The notes below the pieces were generated by a model. It did not search any database. It saw nothing but the letters and a program-made list of their open reading frames with translations, and was not told the DNA's origin. This document shows, in pieces, positions 23,457 to 36,049 of a stretch of 64,000 nucleotides of DNA. This stretch comes from Babesia bovis T2Bo (Eukaryota > Apicomplexa > Aconoidasida > Piroplasmida > Babesiidae), in the NCBI RefSeq assembly GCF_000165395.2, contig NC_010574.1, positions 1,612,001 to 1,676,000 on the forward strand. The letters are read 5' to 3'. The position numbers and the translations under genes were made by a program. Position 1 is the first letter of the stretch; the number at the start of each line of letters is the position of its first letter.

Positions 23457-24015
23457 TTTCGGCGACTGAAAAAATATCCTTACGAAATGCAACTCATGCA
23501 GTTAAGACTTCAATGTACATTTTTCCATCCACCTGAAATATAAATTGCCGGAACTATATGACATGAAGCATGTCCACTGCGACGCAAAGTACAGGGTACA
23601 ATATGGCACGCCAATGATATGGGAATCCTGCTGGAGAAGGGTTGTAAAATATGCGATTACTTTTTAGTTATATATAAATTGTTTACTTGTATTGGAGTCC
23701 TATACGTTAGCTCTTGCTACAGCGGCACATAAATCGGTCATCTGTGAGCCTGTAGCATTCCAATATATGTAGTAGCTATTCCTTAAATATATCTAATAGA
23801 AAAACTGTGATCTTGTTGCCATTTTATATATAACGTAGACTGTGTATAATATTGGATGCGGCGGCCGCGCACCCACTAAAGATGTACATACAGCACCAAA
23901 GGTATATATATTTACAGCATTAAAATATATAGTGTCTCTTTTAATATGGGCGTTGTGTAAAATTCGGTATTGACAAATTTTCAAGCTGCTCATACACTGC
24001 CCCGCTACTATACGT
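23457..24015. other. Intergenic, RING gene upstream region
   Basis: 559 bp between the RING-H2 start and the SPX-EXS stop, both on the minus strand. AT-rich; contains a GCGGCCGC octamer near 23859 inside otherwise AT-rich DNA. No gene seen. Confidence 0.45.
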
Positions 24016-26590
24016 TCAAAGCTGTTCGTTTAGCATCTTCATTTCCTTGACTATTAGATTCTTGCAGTTGTACAGCTTGGGTACCCATAGGGCCGTGCGG
24101 TATTTGTATGAGTTGAGCAGGTGCTCACTCTCGAGTCGGAACGTCACCCACTGCGTGTTATATTCGTGTACAACGGCTACTTACCACAATACGACGAACT
24201 ATTTCTATAACTATGATGATAAGTCCTACGATCTCGGATGATAGCTCCTTGTTTTTTAATAACGCAAATGGCGTCGTTGTCAGTGCCCATGTACAACGGC
24301 AGGCCAGGTTGAAAACCACTGCGCAGTAATATGCCTGTTTACGATACATCCTGCGATTTTGTCTTGTTTTGAACATATCTAGGCCTATATTCAATCCCCA
24401 ATCAACTACTACGTCCCAGTAGCACTGGTATATTGTGGCAGTCAGGTAGAACACTGTTATCAGTACCCTTCTGTGCCACTCATCCATGTTGAAGTACCCT
24501 ACCCAGTCGACCGACGAAACTATGACGCACGATATTCCGGATATATACTTTGCCATGTTACCAAAGTGTAGCCCGCGTCTTTCGTTTATATACCTCCTGA
24601 AGCACTGGGAGAAGCGCACTATATATGGGTAGCACATGACTATTGGTATGATCCACGATTCAACCAATGGGCTATGTACTTTATAGTCAGACTTTATACC
24701 CACTATAAAGTAGGTTATCATGAACACCAGGTCACGCAATGACCGTGTCAATGATGTCATCACATCGGCGATGATACTTTCAGCCAGTGTAACTTTCTGT
24801 CCAGCCCCGAAAGGTGCTCCTAGTACTCTAAGAATAGATATTAACAGCCTTTTCCGTATTTTCAGCTTCAGGTTGCGATTTGGGGTCAATACGATCAGTA
24901 TGTTCAGTATGACCAAAAGAGTGGGATATATGAAATATAGGTGGTGCTCAGGCACTATGTGCAGTCTACAATCCAATAGAAAGAACATGAATAGCAGCAG
25001 CGTTGCAAACGTCTGCCCAGCTCCTATTTCGTAGTAATCCTTGTCCGTGGCGGAGTAGTTACTACTCAGGTGAAACTGGAACTGGTAGTTAACTCCATAT
25101 GTTTCCAGGTAATTCTGGCACCAACCAAATCCCCACCAAATTAGTGACATTGCAAAAAAGAACCTGAACGGTGAGATTTGGGAGAGCAGTATCCCGAGAT
25201 CAAAGGGCAGTGGGAAGTTGAAGGAGCACAGGAACAGGGCATTGGCGAACAGTATGGTACACAACCCATAGACATAGAATAGCCCATGCACTGGCTTGGA
25301 CCTTAGGCTGTCCAATGTTGACTCCATATCCGACTTCAGCACGGAGAAATCAATCACTGGCTGTTCCATTAACGAGTTATATATCTGTATGACATCATTA
25401 ATCAGTGCAGTGGAGCACTCCACTGATAGCATGATGCTCTTGTAGGTCGGGAATAGGTTAAACACATCCCTGGTCCCAAGTAGCTTGTCCTTCTTCTTCA
25501 ATACTTTGTACACCGCCAGGGTGTTTAGATTCAGATAAAGCTTCAGCTTATCGCAGGAGTCCCAGAATGCCGTGCATGCTTTCCTGATAAGCCCGGCATA
25601 TGCTTCATCTACCTTCCCGCCACGTCTGGCAATATCCGCTTTAAGGAAGCGGATCAACGACTTTATGTAGTCAATCTCAGTTACGTAGTGTAGCAGCACT
25701 ACACGTATATCGTCACGCAGTACCTTGTGGAAAACTGCAATCGACTCATCATCCAAATGTTTTGTGTTTTTGTTTAAATTGAAGCGCATCAAGGAGCTTG
25801 GGGCACATACTCCCATAAGTGATGAAAACCATCTCTTCTTTCTTTCGGGTCCTTTTGTGCTTATTAATGCCATGTTAAAATTAGGCTCCTCTATGGTGTT
25901 ATGTCCCTGTAGACGCGCTCCCGAAGTAACATCAGTACCTGGTGTAATGGTAACAGAGCCATGATTGACCGTTTCGTCTGCCTCTTTGGGTTTAGCTCTA
26001 TTGTCATTACATGTTCCATATGCCATGGCATCACGTTGCTCATCTTCTGCATCTAGGCGATCCAATGTTGCCATTTCATGTCGCAGGCTTTCTGGTACTT
26101 TTATTTCTGAATAGGGGTTTGATACGTGACCGCATTCCTCATATTGATATACTGCCAGTTTAATATTATCTGTTTGGTCCTCTACGTCTTCAGGTAGCAC
26201 TGGTGGGTGGATATTCGGTGGTATATATTTACCCGTAGTACAGAGTGCCGGTGCAGATTTCCTATGCTCCTCCTCGGGTATGGTAATGGAGTAGTGGGAC
26301 CTCAATTGCGAATCAATGGAATATCCCTGTCTCATGAAGGGGGGTACATCCGATGTCAAGTCAGTTTCGGTACTTTTGTACAAATCCGACTCACATCCCA
26401 CGGGTGGATATGATTCGGGATTGAAGATTCCTTTGAGCAATTCCACTTCGGTTGGGTCATCTTTGCCTGGTATTACTCCGGAATTAATCCGGCTTCCTCG
26501 TTTTGCCAGCCGGGCCAATTCCTTGTACCGGATATATTTATCCGACCATTCTGGGACCACGAAGGTCTGCAACTTAGCACCGAACTTCAT
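24016..26590 (-). CDS. XPR1: SPX-EXS domain protein, XPR1/PHO1-type phosphate exporter
   Basis: Inositol-pyrophosphate-sensing phosphate export protein. ATG at 26590. The N-terminal SPX start MKFGAKLQTFVVPEWSDKYI and YKELARLAKRG carry the basic helix of the ligand pocket. A long acidic insert (about residues 60-240) follows, then the rest of SPX (FHKVLRDDIRVVLLHYVTEI; LNTLAVYKVLKKKDKL). Multiple membrane segments and an EXS domain lie in the C-terminal half (YWDVVVDWGLNIG; RCTWALTTTPF). A 34-nt intron near the 3' end restores the EXS hallmark: RRIV joined to WVTFRLESEHLLNSYKYRTA, ending NEQL before TGA 24016-24018. The spliced protein has about 840 residues. Confidence 0.92.
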
Positions 26591-27045
26591 CTTGATGGAT
26601 TTAACACAATATGCATTGGGATGACTACGTACTTCTTTCCTCCATACGTACGTAGGTAGAACTTAGATTCCACGGTGTAACACAGCCAGGCAACTTTAAG
26701 GAAGCAGGCACTTACCAGCGATTATACGATTACAGCATTAAGCTATTTCCAGTAAAATATACCGGCTATATAAACTCTAAAATTATGTATATGTACCAAA
26801 ATCATATAAAATTAAAATGCGCTAGTATGTAGCTATCCACTGGGTACGCCATACTGGCTGCCGCACGACGGGCGTTTGTAGATTATGGGTTACCAGTCCT
26901 CAGTATAGCGCCAAAAGCGCATTAAATATGCTCATTAGTATCCTGAACATACTGGCACTTTTTTATATTACACATCGCAGCAAATATCGCATTTAAATGC
27001 TCCACCTCTATCCTAGTGGAATCTTCGGGGGAAACATGTAATAAA
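26591..27045. promoter_or_regulatory. Divergent promoter region, SPX-EXS gene and DPH7
   Basis: 455 bp between two outward-facing starts (26590 minus, 27046 plus). It must hold both promoters. AT-rich with TATATAAA-like runs near 26767-26810; no specific element can be assigned. Confidence 0.45.
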
Positions 27046-28401
27046 ATGGAATCCGCAGAGCAGGCCAATGTGATCTATTCGATTGATATAGATGGCAATC
27101 CCAGTTGTATAAATGCATTTCCGAGTGGCCACTTTCGAGGTACTATGTCTATCTATTTTATGCAAATGGCACAGATGTTACTCTGGAGGGAGCCATCCTC
27201 ACTTCGACTTACAACTATTCGTCATCCAGTAAGAGCCGTACTGGAGGCATATTTTTGTTTAATCCATGCTCAAATCTAAAAGCGTATGTACTTGTGTGCC
27301 TAATAACATTCCATAGGATTCTGGCCCAAAAGGTCGATTCATATGATTCTTCATTTAGTTGTCATATGAGCTATGTATCGCTCCCTGGAGTGGTTTACAC
27401 CACTTGGATACGAACTAGTGATGTATGTTTTATGTAGTGTGTTACATACACTGCAGTACTATGCAGCGATATCTGTTACTGCGCAACTTGGCGTTAGCGT
27501 CGACCGGGTGGTGGCAGACGACACTTCTGCTCCACGTTTGCAACACTGCAGTGTGATTGACTTGGACAACGCCACTGGCGGCGTTGGGCTATCACTCTGT
27601 GTTAATGATGACAGCGGGAGGTATGTATCCGATGTTGGCTTTAACATGACCCAGCCTATGCTCCGTGACCTCATCTGATGGCTACGTTTACCTTATAGAA
27701 AACGGCATGCAAACTATGAAGTGGTACGTCCTGTTGCAGTGGTAATATATCAACCCAAAAGGCGTGCGCATAACATGGAAACATGGACGAGTTCATTTGT
27801 TCCAGGGAATAGTAATTTGCTTCTCACGGGTATCTTTACGTGCATGGCTCTCACTGTTCCTAGGTTCTGATGACAGTACTGTTAAACTGTTTGACACCAG
27901 GGAGGGCACTTCACCTTTATATACCCTTAAGCAGTTGGTATTACATCTGTTCTTAAGTATACACAGCCACTCGTATGGTGTAACCGCTTTAAAATTCATG
28001 CAAGATAACACCAACATATTCTACAGCGGCAGGTACTTTTAAATAGTCACCATCCAGTATAATGCAGTTTCGATTGTCGTCTATACCAATTTGATATCCG
28101 GAACTTGGTTACGCCTGTATCTAATTCGTTGCTCGAGGGCCCAATATGGAACTTAGATTATATTAATCGGCATCGCATCCATATCGCAGGTTGCCATGAC
28201 GGTGCTTTCGTGTATGACACGGACTTAAATGGTAGGACCAGTTCTATATCTCTTAATATTGTAGGTGTTCCCACGTCACTAGTCAAGCGCCTTTTTCTAG
28301 AAGACTGCTTAATATACGGTGCCACTCACGTGTCGGTAGACAAGGAACCCATATATACATCCTGTAACTTTTATAAGAAAAAGGTCATATTTTGGCAATG
28401 A
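27046..28401 (+). CDS. DPH7: DPH7-like WD40 protein (diphthine methylesterase)
   Basis: Likely removes the methyl ester from diphthine on elongation factor 2 before the final amidation step of diphthamide synthesis. Nine or so exons split by introns of about 30-45 nt, ATG at 27046 and TGA at 28399-28401. WD repeats become visible on splicing: SSDGYVYLIENGMQTMKW, then LLLTGSDDSTVKLFDTREG, HSYGVTALKF, YSGSFDCRLYQFDIRNLVTP, and EGPIWNLDYI...HIAGCHDGAFVYD...LIYGA. The GG/GSDD-LFDTR, HSxGV and GxIW segments follow the DPH7/WDR85 order. The middle introns (27420-27700) are the least certain. A generic WD40 scaffold is the alternative. Confidence 0.78.
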
Positions 28402-28766
28402 GTTGCATTACTTCCACTAATATCGCATGTATTTAGATATTGTCTAGTGTTTATCTGTGAACCATGGAGGTACTTTAGATGATTATCGGTAGTCAGGTAA
28501 TACACTAACGTCTGGAATATGCCATGAATACAGGTTCACATCTAGGTATATCGCCAGGAATCCATTAGTGCATTGTACAGGGGTCACTAAAAGGACAAGA
28601 CAGGGTAACTACTTGCCTGGATGTTAAATGCCATATAGAATTGAGACCAACTCCAATGTACAGTCCATATCCCTAGTTTAGACTAGTCTAAATCGGAATC
28701 CAGGTTGAACAATATCATTTCTAGGTAAAGTTGCAATATAACTAGTAATAATCCAGTGCATAATGT
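28402..28766. other. Intergenic, DPH7 to unknown gene
   Basis: 365 bp with stops in all frames and no recognised element; presumably the promoter of the next gene. Confidence 0.4.
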
Positions 28767-29990
28767 ATGTCAATACGGGTTCTTGGGTGTGTTGATATGG
28801 CATCCATTGGTGATACCGTAAACACAGACTGTGAATATTACCCATCGGTGTGTATCATAAGGATGAGTGACATTTGCCGGGATGTGTCAACTGACGATGC
28901 CATTTTCTCGCTAGTACACATAACATCACCTGAGATTCTGCAGCCGAGGTACTTTAATTCCAAATTTAGACAGGAAGCACAAACTGACGTTAATCTATCG
29001 GTGAACGTTAACGTGTGGTTGGGGAAATCGCGTGATATATCTTCTATTGACGTTGTTCAAGGTACTGTTACAGCCTGGGTCGTAACATTTATCTAGGCTC
29101 CATTCTTGCTATTGGTGTCGTTGTGCGTCCTAAGGACTCCGTGCACGACCTGGATGCCTGGGTTGCTAAATACAGGTCTTTGGAGGTCAAGGTAGACATT
29201 CCGAGTGCCAATGATAGCTCCCTTATCAAGGTGGTCAAAAGGGATGACCGTCCCGCTACATCAGTTCCATCGCTAAAATATTCGTTTTTATGTATCCATG
29301 AAGACACATATTGGCTGCATACTACTTTTGACACAATAGGTACGTCTGGTGGCTGGACATACCAACTTGTGCAGTGTTGCCTACATACCTCCTTGAGAGG
29401 GTAATACCTATTATCGCATACGTCAATCCTCTGGAGGGAACCGCCTGTGTGTTGCCCAGTATTAAACTTGTTGGCGAAATGTTCGTTAGAAATATTATGG
29501 CTATTGACGTTTCCATTATGGACCAGTTTGCCCAGGTGAAGCTCAGTAACAAGGACGGTACGTTGCGTATCCAGTATAATTTACATCTGTCCCACAGATA
29601 ACTGCACTATCGAGGTAGAGGACCTGCTATTAACCTGTGCTGACTACCGACTGGCTGAGGTATGTCATATGTAATCTTCCCTATGTCTAACAGGGCGTGT
29701 TACCTCTGACACTTGGCAGGAAGCAGGATATCCACGTTGTGTTAACATCGGATTACCGTAGGTGGCACTATGTCAATGGAATATCTATGTCCACAGCGGA
29801 GCGGCTGTACAAGAGGGATGAATTGGACAGTCTTTTTCTGAAATGGTAAGCAGTCCAATAGTTATATATACACGTTAGGCACATCAAAGGCCAGCCTGGG
29901 GAAGTCCGGCACATTTGGAGCATTGTGGCAACGAAGAAGGCAGCCTCGCTACAAATGTATCAGTTGGCTGCTGAAGGCAATCGCCTGTAG
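28767..29990 (+). CDS. Hypothetical protein, five to six exons
   Basis: Not recognised. ATG at 28767 (MSIRVLGCVDMASIGD). Exon 1 ends at 29061. Introns of 35, about 35, 40, 34 and 33 nt connect to a final exon ending in TAG at 29988-29990. The translation is mostly beta-strand-like with no signal peptide, membrane span or cysteine motif. Conserved-looking stretches are LAIGVVVRPKDSVHDLDAWV, YSFLCIHEDTYWLHT, PTYLLERVIPIIAYVNPLEG and the C-terminal LFLKWHIKGQPGEVRHIWSI. The alternating strand pattern might suit a trafficking or adaptor subunit, but I would not assign a function. Confidence 0.7.
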
Positions 29991-30213
29991 GACAACATCG
30001 CAAATTCAAGAATCCAGGATACAGTTAATGTCGTTCTATAACTTTGTTGCGCGTATAGATTAAAACTGGCATTATAATCCCGTGATAGTTCTATTCCCAG
30101 TGTTGCGTTGTACTTGTGTGTGGTGATGTGTAAGGCCTGGAATGTGACTATATCATATATTCTACAGGAATAGAACGCTATAGCTTGATATACATCTAAA
30201 GATGTAGGCAGGC

Positions 30214-31163
30214 ATGGTGGCTCTTGGTTACTTTGGTTTCATTCTAGCACTCGCGAAGCATTCTGTAGCGGAGGTCCCTCATATCGCAGACCTAGAGGTC
30301 AAGCACGCAGGGGACCCCGAAAGTGTTACAAAAGACACTCCGCAGCCTGGGGAGTCCCATGAAGGATCGGTATCAGGGAACATAGCCGATGATGTTGCAT
30401 TGAAGAAGGAGCTTTCGGACGCTGCTAGCAAGCTGAGTCAGACTGCAGAGGTCAATGAGGACTCGCGCAGGACGCTTGACAGCATAAATAAGTACGTTAT
30501 ATCTAGGGCTGTGGGATTGATATACAGGGAACAGGGCCGTATAGAAAAGGAACTAGACCAGGCAAAGGTTGACAACATCAACGAGTTGCAAGAAAGAAAG
30601 CGCGCTATTCTGAAGCGCATCGCATCGTTGGGGAAGACACTACGAGTTGAACATGACGCCCGCTTTCCACGTTTGTTTTATGAGCTCTTGTAGACACTGT
30701 TACAGACCTTATTGGGCAGCCCATAATAATAGTTGCCAAGGATGACGACGACACTAAGCGTACGGCCAATACACTAGCTCACATCGAGGGTATGTGATGC
30801 ATTGCATCTTTTTAATTCCCACTACAGGTATAAAGGACACATTGAACAGGATACGTTCACCATGCTCCAGCCTGGTACAAATTCGTTCTGATACACTGGA
30901 CAATGTGAAGTAGGTATACAGTAGACCCTATCTAACGTACACAGATCTAATAATCACAATCGGTTCGCTGTTGTACAACGTACCTTGGATTCCATGTCAA
31001 TTGAGGAGCGTCTTAATTATGGTAGCTATTCATTTTACACATCACATGAACATCAGATCGCAAGATGATAGCGCACTATGAGGGCATTATTCGTGAACTG
31101 GAAGACGGTATTGCAGAAGCAGATGCAGAGATCAATGCATCGTGGCAGAGCTACAAAAGTTAG
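30214..31163 (+). CDS. Secreted coiled-coil protein, unknown
   Basis: ATG at 30214 opens MVALGYFGFILALAKHSVAE, a likely signal peptide. An acidic region and long heptad-like helices follow (ELSDAASKLSQTAEVNEDSR; RIEKELDQAKVDNINELQER). The gene continues through introns of 35, 38, 35 and 35 nt (for example 30671-30705, joining ARFPH to LIGQPIIIVAKDDDD) to a final helical exon (RELEDGIAEADAEINASWQS) and TAG at 31161-31163. No transmembrane anchor and no known domain. In a piroplasm a secreted helical protein could go to the apical organelles or host cell, but that is inference. Confidence 0.7.
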
Positions 31164-31578
31164 TACATTCCAATTACCAACGCGCGCGAATCTGACTTTT
31201 GTATAAGTTTTTAAAAGTAATTACGGCATTAGGTGTATTAAACTGTGTTTTATACAGCTTAACGAGGAAAATGTAAATGTGTGGGGTGTCCGCCGTGAGC
31301 TCTATGATTAGAATGGCTTTTTTCTGCCATATATAGATGTAGACATATTGTAAACGCTATCTAAGCCCTAATTTGTCGTAGATAGTTTAGATATTTGTTG
31401 TGCTTATATTTTTTGTAGCAATTTCAGGGAGGTAGCGTCGACCATTATTGGTGCCGATACTTGAACTCCATTATAAATACATATATAACCGTGTCTTTAC
31501 CGTATTTTTTATCGGTATTTGCTTATATATATTGCGTGATGCTTTGGATCCTATTGTCCATTTTCTGAGCATCATAGG
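31164..31578. other. Intergenic, upstream of GYF gene
   Basis: 415 bp, AT-rich, with no supported coding; likely the promoter and 5' UTR of the GYF-domain gene. Confidence 0.4.
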
Positions 31579-34018
31579 ATGTTTCACCCTAGGCCATTCG
31601 GCGGTTCCGCCAATATTTTTGCAAAGTCCAATAAGAGCGAGCCAAAAAATCGTAATGACGGTCAAGCTACATCTCTTCCTGATCCCGGATTGGTTGGGTT
31701 TGAAGTTCCAAATTCGGAGCGCAGTGTACCTCTTCGTCGCAACCCGGTTAATGATAACAGGGCTATAGGTCATCACAAGGGCAACGAGCAGCGTCGTTCA
31801 GTGGATGAGTCCAGGCACTCCAACGAGGGAAGATACTACACGGATCGAAAGTACTTCTCCGGTAATAAACCCTTGCCTGAGCCTAAAAACTTTGGTGAGT
31901 CCAAGCATTTTCCCGAGTTGCGGACGTTAGCGGAGCCCAAGGGTTTTGATGACATCAAGTTGCCGCAGCATGTGTCCACTGTCAGTGCGGTTCCTCCTCC
32001 GAGTGACAACCCGGCGTCCTTGACTAAGATTGAGATTCCATCTGATGCGGACCACCTGGCTACGACCGAGTCTCAATTTGAAAAGCACTACCTAGTACAA
32101 CTCATGTTGACTATTGACCGTAGATTCAGGGAAACTGGGAGATCACCTTGTGAAGTGGTTCCACCTAAATTCAAGTTTGTTGAGTGTCACGTGCCAGCTC
32201 CACATCAATTTGTTCACGGTAGTCGTGAGGGTGGTATGCCAGGCATGCATGGCAGCGCTTCACAATCTATGTTTGAACACGGCGATGCAAATCGCAAGTC
32301 AATGGAGGGTGTTCCTGGTCACCGACGCGGCTACTTCGAGCAGCGTGTTCCTAAAGGTGGGTAAATATATACCTAGTAACATTCCTGCAGGAAAGGATAA
32401 CTTTAGGATGAGCAGGGAGGCATTTGATGGAGCTGACTATGCTAAGCGTGTTGACCATCACGATGCCGAGGCTCATGTGGATGATCTGAATAAACGTTGG
32501 AAGAGTTACGAGGATCGTGGCATGCACCAGGTGAACGACGAGCGCCCATTGCAATTTGAGGGTATGGATCAATTGAACCAGCATGGTGCCAACATCCCAC
32601 CGGAGCATGAATCTACTATATTAAACGTCATCAAGTCTCAGCGTCGTCATGACAATTTTCAAGTACAGGACCGTTTCCATACATTTGACTCTGCTTCTAA
32701 CCCTCGTGCGGATACTCTGTTATCCGTCCATGTTGATCGTCCATCTGTTCAGCACAGTCCTTCTGGAATCCACTTTAAAAACACTGTTATCAACGAGTCC
32801 TTCATTTCTACTGAATCCTCAGAACATAAACTGCTGCAATACACTACAGTTGGCGCCTCTTCAGCTCCCAAGTCTCCTCAGCCGTGGAACAACACCCCTG
32901 ATGTCACTACTTGGCAGCTTCCTCCAGCTAATCCCGTGAAGGCCCCTGACATATTCGATTCACCTGACCTCAACGTGGAGAATCAGCGACTATCATTCTT
33001 GGAGCGGCTCCTGGACAAATCATTTGATAGTACCGACACTGTGATGGACACTGCCACCGAATTTCAAAAGGTGATGAACCTGGCGGCACCTCAAGCGGTT
33101 AAATCACAACCAAGCAAGCCCAAGGCGCAACCAAAGGCTCAGCCCATATTGAAGTCACCAGTCCAACCTAAACCCCAGCCAATCAAGGGTCCTACGGCAG
33201 GTCAGACACAGACACCTTCCCAGAGTGCTGTTCCCACCACGATTTCAGGTATTCCTCCCATGCCTGTTGCGCCTCCAATGCTCCTTCAGATGAAGGACCC
33301 CGAGCCGCCGACTATCAATTTGCATTGGCAGTACAAGGACTTCCATGGTGTTGTACACGGTCCCTTTTCTTCGGGGCAGATGTACAAATGGCATACAAAC
33401 AACTTTTTCAACCCCAATCTCCAGATGCGTTACAATGAGCAGATGCCTTGGAGTGCTTTGAAGGACCTTTATCCAAACGGCTACGATGCGTTTTTGACTA
33501 GTCCCGTGGGATACATCCCTGAGGTGCCCAAGCACCTGCCTGAACACTCCCATGTAGTGCCTCCACCTCCAATTCACGTTGTTGAGGGTGTTTCCATGGA
33601 AGATATGATACAAGGTAATGAATCAGTTCGCAGTTCCAATTTGCGATGGAACAAGCCCGAGGACCTAAAGGTTGATTCGTTGCTGGACATTATGGAGAAG
33701 CAGATGCGTCAAAGCGTGCCGCCCATGAACACTTCGTCACCAGTGGTCCCCAAGCCATCGCCCGGTTGGAAGATATCTGATAACGCCAGTAGTGCATTCT
33801 CGGTTGCATCTGATGACTTCCCATCACTGGCTTTGGGCGCCGAGATGACCGCTAAGTCAGCTAAAAAGGTATCTACTCAGTCTGGCACTCAACCGCACCA
33901 GCCCAGCACAATGTCGCTAAAGGCGTTTATGCGCCACCAGGCGCAAAGTGCAGAGTCTATGAGGGGGACTAACCCTAGAGAATCATTTGCCCGTAAGCTA
34001 ATGGGTGATAAGAAGTAA
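31579..34018 (+). CDS. GYF-domain protein
   Basis: 801 residues from two exons (31579-32356 and 32391-34018; 34-nt intron, phase kept). Mostly disordered, rich in Pro, Gln, Ser and His. A GYF domain lies at about residues 565-625: INLHWQYKDFHGVVHGPFSS, GQMYKWHTNNFF and LQMRYNEQMPW, with the W-x-Y and GPF signature. GYF domains bind proline-rich ligands and occur in GIGYF-type translation repressors and splicing factors such as CD2BP2. Length and disorder fit the GIGYF type better. A helix around residues 165-185 (HYLVQLMLTIDRRFRETGRS) resembles, imperfectly, an eIF4E-binding Y-x4-L-phi motif (Met in the Leu position). Its stop is 2 bp from the convergent L24 stop. Confidence 0.85.
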
Positions 34019-34020
34019 AA

Positions 34021-34972
34021 TTAAATGTCCCTGTTGTACTTTTGCATTACTTGCCTGAGTCGCTCCATGGACTTGACGTCCTGGGGGAAATTGTGATTAG
34101 TCTACACAGAGAAATACCTCTTCGTAGTTGTATGTCCACCTGGCTGCAACCTCTGGCGACGTGTCCTTCTCACCCTCCGTGAGCTCTGCGGTTGCATGGA
34201 TGCTAGATATTCTCACTGCTACCTTTTTCCTCTTCGGGTTTCTGGGAGCTATGTGTTGTCATCAACCAAACCCACCTCCTCTGGCCACGGGATGACGTAC
34301 CCCGATTTCTTCGACACGCGTACTGCTGGCTATGTATCTAGTGACAAAAGACTCACGGGGTTCGTTGTCTTTGTTGAACCTTATGGCGACCCGGGTGGCG
34401 CAGCTGTGTCATATATATTCAACACAAAAACCTACTTTAGCAACGGGTCAATGAGCTGTACATTGGAGTAGTGTATCTTCTTCTCTATGTGCAGCTCCTG
34501 CCCATCTACCACTATCTTGCGCTGTAAAGTATGGATATGCCCAGCAGTGCCATACCAGGTTGCATCCCTTTACCTTGACTTGGTTGCGCAGTTTGTCGCA
34601 AGCTAGCACTTCCCCGGACTTCCCCTTGTCCTTACCGCTGATTACAGTAACCTGTAGTCATTATGTTGTTGAACGGATCAATACCTTATCCCCGACCCTA
34701 ATCTTCCAGAAGTGTATTATATCCTTGGGTTTAACGAGCTTGGGGCCGCGTTTTTGGAGATATAGCCATGCTGTGGCACTTGATGTAGCTCCACGGCTAT
34801 CACTCTCAGGGATGTGTAAAGCATCCTGAATGCCATTGTACGACACTGATATGTTGCGATAGGCACCGTCGGTGTAACGCCAACCAAATACACTAATCAC
34901 ATGGCTCCGTTGGTGCCATGAGCATATGGTACTCGACAGATACGATATGAAGCGATGTTGCTGGACCTGCAT
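34021..34972 (-). CDS. MRPL24: Organellar (probably mitochondrial) ribosomal protein L24, many small exons
   Basis: KOW-domain protein of the large organellar ribosomal subunit. ATG at 34972 (MQVQQHRFISYLSS, Arg/Ser-rich, presequence-like). Eight short exons splice in frame through introns of about 31-37 nt. KIRVGDK joins VTVISGKDKGKSGEVLACDK and LRNQVKVKGCNL (KOW motif). These lead to RKIVVDGQELHIEKKIHYSN, VQLIDP, CATRVAIRFN, VRVSKKSGYVIPWP, and a WTYNYEED...MQKYNRDI tail ending in TAA 34021-34023. The KVxVISGKDKGKxG core is diagnostic for L24. Mitochondrial rather than apicoplast location is an inference from the short basic N-terminus. Confidence 0.88.
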
Positions 34973-35167
34973 CCGTCCAAGTGTGTATATACTATCCAGC
35001 CTTCTAAAGCAATACTAACACTACAGCAAGTATATAGATTATTCAATATAATTAACATAGTTTCATGTTACACATTTCGGTAAATATTAAAGACTAAATG
35101 GATTAGACATGGTGCATCCGTAGTAGGTGAACATAGACCCTGTTGAATTCAAATGCTTCCCATGTAA

Positions 35168-36049
35168 TTAAAACGAGCTGCTGATAGTATCAGAATGGGT
35201 AATGTCCCGTTTACTGCCTGGTTTCATCGGCCTAGAGTGCTCAATCACCCTGGGCCGCCTCTTGTTGGCGCCAGAGCACATGCCCGTGATGGACATTTTA
35301 ATCTTCATCATCATGTGCTTTATGTAGGTAGTGAATATTTCCATGCCACGGCGGAAACCACTAGTGATTGACCTGCTTGAACCGGTGTCCACGATATCAG
35401 TGGTCACCTGCCGTTTAACAGAAGATCTAGTAGTAGCAGACGAAGTTGACGTATTTTTCCCATCAACCTTATTTGGCAATATTGCCGCAAAGTCATTACT
35501 TGTGAAGCACCCATCAGAGCTTTGTGAATCCCCCAAATAAGCTGCAGTTGGCATTTTACCCTGGTGACGTGGCACCGAAAAGCAGTCTTCCGAGGACTCA
35601 AATGGATTCTCACCAGTAAAAGCACCTTCAGGTTTGTTAGTACTAGATATATCATGTAATTTTGATCTTAGAGGTAACATGGTGTACTGCTTGGTAGGAG
35701 CTGCGCCAATAGTGTGTCGTTGTAATTGGCCCAGTGGATTCACTGTTGTGCTTCTATTTCCTATGAAGCTGCTGTAATCACCCGTACGACCACCATTAAT
35801 CATGATACTGGTTGCTAGGTGCGTAGGCCCACAAGTACGACGGGTGTTGGCATCACCCAAAGATATCTTTGGCAAGGTCCTCCCAGGTAATAAGCCATTT
35901 GAGCCACTTCCAAAGACCTTCGTAGTAGTACTGCTCATCCATAAACCGCCACGATTCTTAGTAAGAATCCGAGTCTGCTGTTTGTCTAGACCTGGTGTTG
36001 TAGTTGATTCAACATTCTGCTGCTCCACGGGCTCAGACATTGTGAACAT
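35168..36049 (-). CDS. Hypothetical basic Ser/Thr-rich protein
   Basis: Single exon, about 293 residues from ATG at 36049 (MFTMSEPVEQQNVESTTT); a second ATG at 36040 is equally possible. Rich in Ser, Thr, Gly and Arg, with no signal peptide and probably disordered; the C-terminus has a hydrophobic/basic patch (FTTYIKHMMMKIKMSITGMC). Not recognised. Its first roughly 18 codons and all of its 5' flank lie inside the 532-bp duplicated segment. Confidence 0.6.
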   Translation of the reverse strand: MFTMSEPVEQQNVESTTTPGLDKQQTRILTKNRGGLWMSSTTTKVFGSGSNGLLPGRTLPKISLGDANTRRTCGPTHLATSIMINGGRTGDYSSFIGNRSTTVNPLGQLQRHTIGAAPTKQYTMLPLRSKLHDISSTNKPEGAFTGENPFESSEDCFSVPRHQGKMPTAAYLGDSQSSDGCFTSNDFAAILPNKVDGKNTSTSSATTRSSVKRQVTTDIVDTGSSRSITSGFRRGMEIFTTYIKHMMMKIKMSITGMCSGANKRRPRVIEHSRPMKPGSKRDITHSDTISSSF

